From NCBI RefSeq assembly GCF_007741535.1, contig NZ_CP036525.1, forward strand, positions 7,626,001 through 7,690,000: a stretch of DNA of 64,000 nucleotides, in the 5' to 3' direction. The position numbers were made by a program, and so were the translations under genes. Positions 56,163 to 64,000 of the stretch are shown piece by piece. The notes under the pieces were generated by a model that worked only from the letters and a program-made list of their open reading frames with translations, was not told where the DNA came from and did no database searches. Position 1 is the stretch's first letter. Every line of letters starts with the position of its first letter. The stretch is from Rubripirellula lacrimiformis. Lineage in GTDB: Bacteria > Planctomycetota > Planctomycetia > Pirellulales > Pirellulaceae.

Positions 56163-57182
56163 CTAGAGCCAGCCAAGCTTTCGAAACCACTGATACAGTA
56201 TCAGGCACGACACCAACATGATGCCTAGCGAGACCGGGTAACCCCACACCCACTGAGTCTCTGGCATGTACTTGAAGTTCATGCCATACAGTCCCGCAAT
56301 CATCGTCGGCACAGCCAACATCGCCGCCCAAGCCGCCAAACGTTTGGTGTCATCGTTTTGCCCCACGGAGATCAGCGCCAAGTTGCTTTCCAGAGCCGTC
56401 TGCGACAACTGCTGCAGACTATCAATCAGGTCCGCAATTCGGACCACGTGGTCATGAACATCTTGGAAATAGGGCCGCGCATCGTCCGAGATCAGTTGCG
56501 AATTGGATCGCGCTAAACGCGAAGACACTTCGATCAACGGTGAAATCGCTTGCTTGATGGCTAGCAGGTCACGACGCAGGTGGTAGATCCTAGCCGTGAC
56601 GCTGCGCATGAGCTTGCCGCTGAAGATCTGGACCTCCAACTCGTCCAACTCTGCTTCCAAGGCGTCGATCACGGGGAAGTACTGGTCCACAATGAAATCC
56701 ATCACTGCGTGCAGTACAAAGCCTTCGCCTTTGGCCAATAGGTTCGGCGTTGATTCGCACCGCGCCCTGACTCCGACATGGGAATGAGGAGATCCGTGGC
56801 GTACGGTGACCACGTAACGAGGCCCAAGAAAGACATGCGTCTCGCCAAATTCGATCCGCTGGTTTTCACGATCCGACAGCTTCACTGTGCGAATGATCAC
56901 AAAGACACAATCGTCGTAGACTTCCAACTTGGGACGTTGGTGAGCATTGTGGGCATCTTCGACGGCCAAATCATGCAGACCGAAAGCCTGCTGGATATGC
57001 AGCAGGACTTTCTCTGTTGGTTCATGAAGGCCGACCCACAGAAAACGATCGGAGTGTTTCCAAGCATCGCCCAAGTCTGCGATCGGTATGTCCGCAACGC
57101 GCACGCCATTGCTGTAGGCGGCCGAGTTGATCACCGAACGATGCGGACGATTGCCGGATCCGTCATTGGGCTCGGATGTCAT
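56163..57182 (-). CDS. corA: CorA-family magnesium/cobalt transporter
   Basis: A 339-residue protein. The long N-terminal cytosolic domain and stalk helix (LIDSLQQLSQTALESNLALISVGQND) lead to two C-terminal membrane helices. The first ends in the signature YGMNFKYMPE (GMN selectivity motif, followed by MPE), the second reads VSLGIMLVSCLILYQWF. It should form a pentameric divalent-cation channel in the inner membrane. It lies between a ThuA-like gene and a sulfatase gene on the same strand, and is likely transcribed on its own or with the ThuA-like gene (25-bp gap). Confidence 0.92.
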   Translation of the reverse strand: MTSEPNDGSGNRPHRSVINSAAYSNGVRVADIPIADLGDAWKHSDRFLWVGLHEPTEKVLLHIQQAFGLHDLAVEDAHNAHQRPKLEVYDDCVFVIIRTVKLSDRENQRIEFGETHVFLGPRYVVTVRHGSPHSHVGVRARCESTPNLLAKGEGFVLHAVMDFIVDQYFPVIDALEAELDELEVQIFSGKLMRSVTARIYHLRRDLLAIKQAISPLIEVSSRLARSNSQLISDDARPYFQDVHDHVVRIADLIDSLQQLSQTALESNLALISVGQNDDTKRLAAWAAMLAVPTMIAGLYGMNFKYMPETQWVWGYPVSLGIMLVSCLILYQWFRKLGWL

Positions 57183-57207
57183 ATTGCACTACTGCTGTCG
57201 AGGGCAT

Positions 57208-58179
57208 TCACTGGGCAGATTTCTTTTTGTTTTTGGGCTTTGCCTTGGGGCTTCCCTTGGGATCCAAATTCAGGTCTAGCATCGTTGGGTTGACTTGGGA
57301 AACAACACCGTCGGCAGGCACGTCCACCTTGGCAACCCACAACAACGCATTCAGGACAACCTTGCGGAAGTCGTCGCCGGCCCAATTGTCGTGGAAGTGA
57401 CCACCGGTGAACCCAAATCCGCGACCGCCGTCCGCCCGCTCGACAGCCCACATCATGGCTTCGGCACGACCGGCGGACGCTTGGATGTGTGCATAAGGTC
57501 CTTGGGGATAAACATAGGGCCCATCACGGACATCGTCCGACGGTGTCGCCAGCAGGATCGGCTGGAACTTGATGCCATCGGTCTGCTTGGGTTCATTGCC
57601 GACGATGTCCGAAACAAAACGCATGTTGAAATACCATTCGTCCAGCGCCTTGAACGGCTTGACCCCATTGGTGATCGGGTGGTCGGGGAACACCGCAAAG
57701 GTCGGCTCCCAAATTGGATTGCACGAGAAAGCGTTTTCGTAGTGCCCACCGACCCAACGCTGCATTTCGGCGCCAGCTTGGTCAGCGATCACTTCCACGC
57801 CATAGTGCATGAACCCCACACCAACACCGTTTGCAGTCCACTGGTCGATCAACTTCAAGCGGCGACCATCTTCCTGCACGATCTCGTGCCTTCCGCCGCC
57901 ATCCATGTAGAAAACAACTGCGTCGACGTCGTCAAAGATCGACTCATCCTTGGGCCATCCGTTCAAAACCGGTTCGACTTGCAAATCGTCGACCGATTCC
58001 AAGCACTTGACCAGCAACTGAACGCCCGCATTGAACTCATGCATCCGTGGCGGGTGCGACGGCTTGCCAGCGACGATGACAAGCTTCTTTGTCTCGGCGC
58101 CGCAAGCACCGACGCTCGTGAAAAAGCAGCTCAACAGGAATGCAACGGCGGACGCCGACAATAGAAATGTTTTGTTCAA
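57208..58179 (-). CDS. Secreted ThuA-like protein
   Basis: About 323 residues from a TTG at 58179, chosen because it gives a clean signal sequence (NKTFLLSASAVAFLLSCFFTS); the frame is open to another TTG at 58248. The body is a ThuA/class-I glutamine amidotransferase-like fold: KLVIVAGKPSHPPRMHEFNAG, DAVVFYMDGGGRHE, GVGFMHYGVEV and FGFTGGHFHDNW. ThuA relatives occur in trehalose and other sugar-use loci; no reaction is established. A Lys-rich tail (PKAKPKNKKKS) ends the protein. Lies downstream of the CRTAC1 and cytochrome genes. Confidence 0.78.
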   Translation of the reverse strand: MNKTFLLSASAVAFLLSCFFTSVGACGAETKKLVIVAGKPSHPPRMHEFNAGVQLLVKCLESVDDLQVEPVLNGWPKDESIFDDVDAVVFYMDGGGRHEIVQEDGRRLKLIDQWTANGVGVGFMHYGVEVIADQAGAEMQRWVGGHYENAFSCNPIWEPTFAVFPDHPITNGVKPFKALDEWYFNMRFVSDIVGNEPKQTDGIKFQPILLATPSDDVRDGPYVYPQGPYAHIQASAGRAEAMMWAVERADGGRGFGFTGGHFHDNWAGDDFRKVVLNALLWVAKVDVPADGVVSQVNPTMLDLNLDPKGSPKAKPKNKKKSAQ

Positions 58180-58518
58180 AGCTTGGTCTCGTGGTGGTAA
58201 GGCGGGCCGGATGCGGGGAACCGTCGCGGATGATCCGTGACGTGTCAATCAACGGGTTTCAGCGAGGATGTCCGGGGATGGATTCCGGAAATCCCAAAGT
58301 CGCTGCTGCGTGCCCGCCATGGTTCGGGGGCAAGTGAAATACCGGGCCCGGATTATAGCCCGAATTCGTGACAGGAGTCGTCCGGCATCGGATTGCCGAA
58401 TCACTGGCCCCCAGGGGGGATCCCCCATCGCGGCGGCGACGTAGCACTGCGGCACTCGTCACTGCTGCACTCGTCACTGCGGCTCTCGTCACTGCGGCTC
58501 TCGTCACTGCGGCCTTTA
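58180..58518. other. 339-bp region with tandem repeats, upstream of the ThuA-like gene
   Basis: No gene. The right half carries the 15-bp tandem array (58446-58535), which runs into the stop codon of the CRTAC1 gene. The left half should hold the promoter for the ThuA-like gene; none was recognised. Confidence 0.55.
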
Positions 58519-58535
58519 TCACTGCGGCGATGCTG
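58446..58535. repeat. 15-bp tandem repeat array at the end of the CRTAC1 gene
   Basis: Five in-register 15-bp units of the type ACTGCGGCTCTCGTC run from 58446 to 58520, with a decayed sixth to 58535. The stop codon of the CRTAC1 gene (58519-58521) falls at the edge of the array, so the gene's last codons derive from the same repeat type. The units are too short and spacer-free for a CRISPR array. Confidence 0.85.
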
Positions 58536-60402
58536 GCGACCGACGGACCGCGTGCAATTGGTCGACGGCAAGTTCGCCCAATTCTTGCGTTTCGCCATCT
58601 GGCCACCGCACGGTGACGCCCTTGACCGATTCGCGTTTGCCCAGCCCGAATGTCAACGGCAGTTCGACCTGCGACAAGTAGCTTCGCGTCGGCATCACTT
58701 GCTGCGACACAGCGGCGTCGCCCAGATCAACATCAACCCAGGCTCCGATCGCGTCGCGTGAGCATTTCACACCGTCGCCAACCAATTTGATCCGCAGCCA
58801 ATGGTGATCGAGTGATTGATCGTTGCGTAGCAGTCGAGGCTTCTGTCCCGCCGTCGTGATCAGAACATCCAGATCGCCGTCGTTGTCGATGTCTGCATAA
58901 GATGCCCCGCGCCCCACCATCGGCCGAAACAGGTCCGCACCGACCTGCGACTCATTCGCCTGCACAAACTCGGTTGCACTTTGCGGTCCCGCGTTCCAAA
59001 ACAGTTGCGGCGGCTGTTCGTAATGCTGACTTGGTTGCACACGGTTGATGTCATCCTCCAAGTGACCGTTGGCACAAAACAAGTCGCTACGACCGTCCAG
59101 GTCATAGTCAAAATAGAACAAACCGAACGTCAACACCGATCGCGTGCTTGGCCCCAGCCCCGTCGTGACCGCCTCGTCGTAGAACTGCATCTGCCCCGCC
59201 TTGGAAACGTACAGTGCCGTCATCTCGTTGGAAAAGTTCCCGATAGCCACTGCGATCGATCTGCGATCACGGAACGAAGCGACGTCGATGCCCATCGCAC
59301 CTCTGGCATTTCCGGTGGCGTCAAAGGCGATGCCCGTCAACGTGCCAACGTCATGGAAGTGATTCTTGCCGTCGTTGCTGAGCAAAACATTTTGGACGGT
59401 ATCGTTCGACACGACGACATCAAGGGCGCCGTTGTTGTCGAAATCACAAAACGTAAGCCCCAACGATTTGGACCGCGGTACGCTGGTGGCATCGTTGCGA
59501 ATCTGGATCCCGGACTGCTCGGACACGTCGGTGAACGCCCCGTCGCCATCATTGCGATACAGATTGGAAAACGTGCCTTCAAAGTTCTGAGGCCTCCCGT
59601 AGGCTCGTCCACCACCGACCAACTGAAAACCTTGCCCCTGGTCATACTCGCGACTCCAACCGACATAGTTGCAGACAAACAAATCAATGTCGCCATCGTT
59701 GTCGTAGTCAAACCATCCCGCACTGGTGCTCCAGCTATCGTCCGATCCAGCGACCCCCGACACATCCGTGACATCGACAAATTTCCCGTCACCCGCATTT
59801 CGGAACAGACGGTTTTGGCCAACAGCCGACATGAACACATCGACCAGCCCGTCGTTGTCGAAGTCGCCGACCGCCGCACCCATGCCGTACAATTCGACAT
59901 CCAGCCCGGATCCCTCGGTGACGTCGATGAACTTGCCGTCATCGTTCCGATACAGCGAGGAAGTTTGCCGGCGATCGCTGGCGTTGTCCCACGGCCAGTC
60001 GGCCGAACTGACAAGCAGCAAATCTTGATCGCCGTCGTCATCAAAGTCAAAAAACGCGCAGCCACCGCCCATCGTCTCGGGAAGCAGCTTGTCACCGTTT
60101 GCACCGTTGTTGTGGACAAATGAAATTCCGGCATCGTCCGTGATGTCGGTGAACCGAACGGTGGGCGGATTGATCTTGGGGGCCTCGCGAATTTCCACCG
60201 TGGCTAGCTCGGATTTCCGAACCGGCGGCGTGGACCGGGGCCGTGACATCCAATAGGCCACGCCGCAACCGATCGCGACGATCACGGCGATCCCCAGCAA
60301 CGACCCGCGCAGAGCACGGCTGATCGCTGCGTCGTCGCGTTCGACTTCTTCGTTGTCGACGGCCGCGGAATCCGCCTCTGTTTTCTTACGCTTATTACTC
60401 AT
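58519..60402 (-). CDS. CRTAC1-family VCBS/FG-GAP and ASPIC/UnbV protein, membrane-anchored
   Basis: A 627-residue protein. One N-terminal helix (GSLLGIAVIVAIGCGVAYWM, about 32-52) anchors it with the rest outside. At least six calcium-loop repeats of the form D-x-D-x-D-G-x-x-D follow (DFDDDGDQDLLLV, DFDNDGLVDVFMS, DYDNDGDIDLFVC, DFDNNGALDVVVS, DYDLDGRSDLFCA, DIDNDGDLDVLIT), forming a propeller. The C-terminus is an ASPIC/UnbV domain (NDQSLDHHWLRIKLVG, VRWPDGETQEL). Its ATG overlaps the stop of the pentaheme cytochrome gene as ATGA, so the two are made together. Probably a binding partner or scaffold for that cytochrome; function unknown. Confidence 0.85.
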   Translation of the reverse strand: MSNKRKKTEADSAAVDNEEVERDDAAISRALRGSLLGIAVIVAIGCGVAYWMSRPRSTPPVRKSELATVEIREAPKINPPTVRFTDITDDAGISFVHNNGANGDKLLPETMGGGCAFFDFDDDGDQDLLLVSSADWPWDNASDRRQTSSLYRNDDGKFIDVTEGSGLDVELYGMGAAVGDFDNDGLVDVFMSAVGQNRLFRNAGDGKFVDVTDVSGVAGSDDSWSTSAGWFDYDNDGDIDLFVCNYVGWSREYDQGQGFQLVGGGRAYGRPQNFEGTFSNLYRNDGDGAFTDVSEQSGIQIRNDATSVPRSKSLGLTFCDFDNNGALDVVVSNDTVQNVLLSNDGKNHFHDVGTLTGIAFDATGNARGAMGIDVASFRDRRSIAVAIGNFSNEMTALYVSKAGQMQFYDEAVTTGLGPSTRSVLTFGLFYFDYDLDGRSDLFCANGHLEDDINRVQPSQHYEQPPQLFWNAGPQSATEFVQANESQVGADLFRPMVGRGASYADIDNDGDLDVLITTAGQKPRLLRNDQSLDHHWLRIKLVGDGVKCSRDAIGAWVDVDLGDAAVSQQVMPTRSYLSQVELPLTFGLGKRESVKGVTVRWPDGETQELGELAVDQLHAVRRSPASPQ

Positions 60403-63263
60403 CGCTGATTCACCGTTTTCTGTTGAAGTTGTTCTTCACGCTGTAGCGAGTACTTCACGACCGCCTCGGCGGCGTGATCGGCGGCGGGATACTTTTCACG
60501 AGCCAGCCGAATCGCTCGACCCTTGGCGTTGTCGTCGGGCTTGTAACGCATGTGCAACGACTGATGCTTGGACGCCAATTCTTGCTCGCCGACCGTTTCG
60601 TACAGACGGTGCAGGTTGAAGTGCGCCGTCACATTCTCTGGATCGATCGTCAACGTCTTTTGAAACTGCTGTATCGCCGCGTCAAAATACTCGCGTCCCT
60701 GGTCCGCTTGATCTTGCCGAATACGAACCGCCCCCAAGTCGAACAAGTTGCGTCCGCGGGCATTGATGACTTCGATGTCGATGCTGAAGTCGAACCCACG
60801 ACTGCGAGTTTCTTCGGTACTGTCTTCCAAGACGCTGCGGAAGTTCTGTTCCGCTTCCTCCAGCCGACCTTGTTGCGAATTGATCACACCCGAGAGCCAA
60901 GCCCACGTCCAGCGCGGGAATCCCTCGGTTTCACGATACTGGTCGGCTCGGTTGAGCGCTGCGACGGCTTCGTCCACACGGCCCTCGGCGTTTAGCACGC
61001 GAGTCAGGTTCAGCGGTCCGTCATAGCGATCCAGCTTCTCCACTTCCTTGAACGCTTCCTCCGCCTGACGCAGTTCCGCCTTCCCTTTCAACAACAACCC
61101 GATTCCGTAGTCGTTCCATCGCTGCCAAGTCGGGATGTCCGGAGTCGGGTTCTCTACCGAAACGCTGGATCCCGCGACCGGAAAGATGACGGTGTCCGTC
61201 GCCATCGTCGTGATCGGCAGCTCGTTGATGTAGTCCTGGCCGAATTCATGCCCCCGAATCAACTGACCGAGTTTCTCGTTCTGTTTGGCGACGAAATCCA
61301 TGAATTGCGTGTCGAACTTTCGATACTGCAGCTTCACTTCGACCTTCACCGGATCGGTGACGTCCTCGGGGATCTCCATTTCGTAGTGAACCGTCTGGGC
61401 TGCCCCCGGCGGGATCTGATGGTCATACAGCGGCGTAAAGATGTCTTCGGGATTGCGTCGATCAATCCGATTGCCATCCTTGTCCAGCATGAACACGTTG
61501 ATGAAGTGAGACCAAGGATCCACTTCGTTCCGTTTGCTGGCGTCTCTCGCACCGCTGCGACCGATGACTCGATCGCCACTGGTCACGGTGACTTCCAGCC
61601 AAATCTCGTTGGAATCGACAGTTCCCTGCGAGAACAGGTGCCCCAGTTTCAACGTCCGTACGACTGTTTCCAGAAGCACTTTTTGGCCCGGTTTCAGCGC
61701 TGGCACGATCGGTCGAAGGGGTGCGGTCAGCGCTCCGTCGATCTCGCCACCGTCGCGGATACCGAACAGATCCACTCGCATGATGTCTTTCAGATATTCC
61801 TGATGCGCTTCGATGATGACATCACGATCACGCAGCCACGCCATGCCGGTGTTTGCGGATGGAAACAGGTGGTCGTGGACACTTAGCTGTGGATCGTCGC
61901 CAATGATCTTGGCCCCGAAATCATTCGATGCAACCGCCGGCATGTGACACTGGTTGCAATTATCCACCGCCTTGGGTGGATAATAGAAACTGCGTGCACC
62001 GTGGCCCGAAACACCGCTGAACAGATACGAGTCGTAGTGGTTCTGGCCTCGCAAGAATTCCTTGTAGTGGTTCAACGTCTTGGGCAGGTGAACCTTGTGG
62101 CAGGACGAACAGAACTCGGCTTCTTTGTGAAACGGTTTCAGAAATGTCTTTTTGTGAAAAGAGGGCTTGGCTTTGACAAGCTGGTTATTGACCCACTGCA
62201 GCGCCGCGTTTTCGCTGTTCGCGAACGGGTAGTGCAAGGGTTCTTCGATCGTGTAGTCGGCGTTGCCGCGAACGCTGTTGATATTCGTGATCGCGTGACA
62301 GACCGTGCAAGTGATCCCCGCGTTGGCCGTTTTGTGACTAAGCATGTCAAAGTTGGGGTCATCAAACGCACCGGAGAAAAACGGGACAGGGTCGTGGCAA
62401 CCGGCGCACCACCTGGATGCTTGCACCGAACCGTCTCGTTGCAAGGAAAGTTCGCGAGTCTTGCTGACGCTGGCCAAATAGGGTGGGTTATTGAACGAAC
62501 TGAACCGGTGAACGCTATCGCTCCACTGTGCATGCACGTCGGCATGACACTTGATGCAGTAGTCATCGTTCATCATCGCATCGGCGGGGATGAAGTTGCC
62601 CGACGCGGTGCGTGCAAACGATGGCTCGAAATACTTCACGCCTGAATCGGGACCGACGGCGTTCCATTGACGGGGATCTTGAAGCTGCACGATGACCATC
62701 GCTGCGATCGACAATCCGGCCAGCCCCGCAAAGCTGCCGCCGATCCGCCACTTGATCCGTGGTCCAACCAACCGGTGCAGCCAATACAGCCAAATGACGA
62801 CCAATGGACAAGCAACGTGCAGCCAATAGACCGTGCTTCGCGCCAGCGGTTGCCGCAGATCGAAACCGCCCACCCGAACCAGCAAAATGCCGGACACCAG
62901 GATCAGCAGACTGGCCACAAACAACGCGTACCCGACACGAACCGCTCGGCGGTTGCGGCGATCCTTGGTGTTCCACATGTGGACGAAACCGAAGACAACC
63001 ACCGGCAAAATCAACAGCAAACCCATCACCAGGTGCGCCAGAAACATGTACTGGTAGAAGTAGTCTTGATAGGTGGCGCCGTTAAACCATTCTGCGAACG
63101 TGATCACAGACAGGTAGCCAGAATTGGCGAACAACAAGGCAACGAGAACAAATATCAGATAAAGAAGCTTGCGAAGACGTGGCCCAACGGCGCGAACGTA
63201 TTTCTTCTTTGGCTTCGCTGCGGCCGCAACCGGCGCAGCGTCACCCAGTGGAATGGAAGACAT
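60399..63263 (-). CDS. Membrane pentaheme c-type cytochrome with TPR tail
   Basis: A 954-residue protein. Five hydrophobic helices in the first 195 residues with helix histidines (FLAHLVMG, VYWLHVACPLVVIWLYWLHRL) look like a cytochrome b561-type module. Then come five c-type heme sites: CIKCH (about 236), CAGCH (288), CTVCH (322), CSSCH (386) and CNQCH (437). A beta domain (VLLETVVRTLKLGHLF) and TPR repeats (about 710-930: EEAFKEVEKLDRYDG, DEAVAALNRADQY, EEAEQNFRSVLE) complete it. Likely shuttles electrons between the quinone pool and an extracytoplasmic acceptor. Overlaps the CRTAC1 gene by 4 bp. Confidence 0.85.
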   Translation of the reverse strand: MSSIPLGDAAPVAAAAKPKKKYVRAVGPRLRKLLYLIFVLVALLFANSGYLSVITFAEWFNGATYQDYFYQYMFLAHLVMGLLLILPVVVFGFVHMWNTKDRRNRRAVRVGYALFVASLLILVSGILLVRVGGFDLRQPLARSTVYWLHVACPLVVIWLYWLHRLVGPRIKWRIGGSFAGLAGLSIAAMVIVQLQDPRQWNAVGPDSGVKYFEPSFARTASGNFIPADAMMNDDYCIKCHADVHAQWSDSVHRFSSFNNPPYLASVSKTRELSLQRDGSVQASRWCAGCHDPVPFFSGAFDDPNFDMLSHKTANAGITCTVCHAITNINSVRGNADYTIEEPLHYPFANSENAALQWVNNQLVKAKPSFHKKTFLKPFHKEAEFCSSCHKVHLPKTLNHYKEFLRGQNHYDSYLFSGVSGHGARSFYYPPKAVDNCNQCHMPAVASNDFGAKIIGDDPQLSVHDHLFPSANTGMAWLRDRDVIIEAHQEYLKDIMRVDLFGIRDGGEIDGALTAPLRPIVPALKPGQKVLLETVVRTLKLGHLFSQGTVDSNEIWLEVTVTSGDRVIGRSGARDASKRNEVDPWSHFINVFMLDKDGNRIDRRNPEDIFTPLYDHQIPPGAAQTVHYEMEIPEDVTDPVKVEVKLQYRKFDTQFMDFVAKQNEKLGQLIRGHEFGQDYINELPITTMATDTVIFPVAGSSVSVENPTPDIPTWQRWNDYGIGLLLKGKAELRQAEEAFKEVEKLDRYDGPLNLTRVLNAEGRVDEAVAALNRADQYRETEGFPRWTWAWLSGVINSQQGRLEEAEQNFRSVLEDSTEETRSRGFDFSIDIEVINARGRNLFDLGAVRIRQDQADQGREYFDAAIQQFQKTLTIDPENVTAHFNLHRLYETVGEQELASKHQSLHMRYKPDDNAKGRAIRLAREKYPAADHAAEAVVKYSLQREEQLQQKTVNQR

Positions 63264-63500
63264 GGGGAGGGATTACCTAGCGAATGAATGAAATCGTCTT
63301 GAACCGCGTCGCGCAACGGCGATGTGGTTCACTTCAGCCTCGCTGCGGACCTGCGCAGCGTGGGCCGAATTTCAGACATGCGAATGCTCGACGAACCGTT
63401 GGTTTACGAGCAGACGCAGCGAGGGTACGGAAAGATAAAATCCATGGTCGCTCGATCCAACCAAGGGACGGCGCACGGAATTTCAACGATACCCAGTTCG
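63264..63500. promoter_or_regulatory. 237-bp region upstream of the pentaheme cytochrome gene
   Basis: Lies between the small secreted protein and the cytochrome gene, both on the minus strand. It should hold the promoter of the cytochrome-CRTAC1 operon. No clear promoter or repeat was recognised; small open frames look random. Confidence 0.35.
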
Positions 63501-63884
63501 CTAGATGCTCGGAGGGCGAAAGATTTCGTCGATGCATGCCTGCGGGGCGGGCCGCGGTTCGTCGCTAGCGACAAACCCCAGCGGAATCAACGATTCGAAC
63601 TGACCATTTCGCAGCCACGCGGCCTCGATGTGTTGCCGTTCAACACTGGGCAGGGGTGTGGCCGGGATCGGACCAGCCGGTGACTTTCCACAATTGGGTC
63701 CGCTGCATGGAACGGCGGGATTGGCCGGCAGCGACGCCAAATCGCTTTCTGCGGAAGCGGAGGGAGAGGGCACCGCAGAGTCACCGGAATGCTGTAACCA
63801 ATCACCGCAGCTTCCCCATGACGACGGCGCTAAAACGCCGCCCATCAGCGAGAAAAACAGGACGATTGACAAGATTCGAGACAT
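63501..63884 (-). CDS. Small secreted Pro/Ser/Cys-rich protein
   Basis: About 127 residues from the ATG at 63884, giving a signal peptide (MSRILSIVLFFSLMGGVLAP). The mature part has four Cys (SSWGSCGDW, VPCSGPNCGK, QACIDEIF) that could form two disulfides, and low-complexity Ser/Pro/Ala stretches. A longer frame to 63950 lacks a reason to be used. Family not recognised. It could be an envelope protein or a short redox/heme-handling factor near the cytochrome gene; that is speculation. Confidence 0.5.
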   Translation of the reverse strand: MSRILSIVLFFSLMGGVLAPSSWGSCGDWLQHSGDSAVPSPSASAESDLASLPANPAVPCSGPNCGKSPAGPIPATPLPSVERQHIEAAWLRNGQFESLIPLGFVASDEPRPAPQACIDEIFRPPSI

Positions 63885-64000
63885 CAGCGAACCACGCGCA
63901 GCGGTTGAGGAACTGCCAATACAATAGCCAGAGGGGGGCACCATCGTCAATCATTTGGTCATCGGGAGCCGTGACGCCCGGGCGACGTCACCATGAACGC
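63885..64000. other. Right edge of window
   Basis: 116 bp of non-coding sequence upstream of the small secreted protein; no feature recognised. Confidence 0.4.

Noticed and set aside
57295-58164. 289-codon plus-strand frame opposite the ThuA-like gene
   Set aside because: No signal, no domain; shadow of the minus-strand gene.
58446-58535. Short CRISPR-like array
   Set aside because: 15-bp units without spacers; no cas genes nearby; it is a simple tandem repeat.

Overview
The window looks like a chromosomal segment from a marine-type planctomycete (Pirellulaceae, Rhodopirellula-like). Three things point there. It carries five S1-family sulfatases. It carries families that are hallmarks of that clade: DUF1080, DUF1501, DUF1549/DUF1553 with planctomycete cytochrome domains, the Pirellula-type heme domain, and ASPIC/UnbV-VCBS proteins. 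Gene order is loose, with structured intergenic repeats. I see no rRNA, tRNA, CRISPR array, phage or transposase. The identification is from gene content only.

Left part (1-12.1 kb): a truncated DUF1080 gene, then a minus-strand run (9342 to 640) of sulfatase, sialidase-like propeller, M14 carboxypeptidase, large DUF4838/GH67-like protein and a lectin-like secreted protein. Together they read as an export-dependent machine for a sulfated glycoprotein or glycopeptide. A thioredoxin-like protein with a possible frameshifted tail and a PhoD-like phosphatase follow.

12.1-21.6 kb: L-lactate dehydrogenase, then a plus-strand signalling block: TonB-dependent receptor, YfiR-like periplasmic protein, CHASE8-type hybrid histidine kinase, a REC-HD-GYP protein and a REC-GGDEF-CBS protein. 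This links an outer-membrane receptor to two-component and cyclic-di-GMP signalling.

21.6-32.2 kb: an L-rhamnose locus: AraC regulator divergent from rhaA, a purine/cytosine-permease-like transporter, a small membrane protein, a DUF1080-GH78 alpha-L-rhamnosidase fusion, and a giant DUF1080-propeller-cytochrome c fusion. No rhamnulokinase or aldolase lies in the window.

32.2-39.5 kb: a convergent DUF1501/PSD1 cytochrome pair, then two more sulfatases. 39.7-44 kb: a minus-strand cluster of AI-2E transporter with a long cytosolic tail, single-domain response regulator, transglutaminase-like protein and diacylglycerol-kinase-like lipid kinase, with tight coupling between some members. 44-50.7 kb: small secreted and membrane proteins, an SDR oxidoreductase, a DUF2383 protein and a CHASE3-PAS hybrid kinase.

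50.9-64 kb: a Tat-exported protein of unknown function, two further sulfatases around a large direct-repeat region, a CorA transporter, a ThuA-like protein, and a translationally coupled pair of a membrane pentaheme cytochrome-TPR protein and a CRTAC1-type VCBS/ASPIC protein, which may be an uncharacterised extracytoplasmic redox system. The window ends in a small secreted protein.

Start codons were chosen from ribosome-binding sites, signal peptides and overlaps with neighbours. Several of these differ from the longest open frame.
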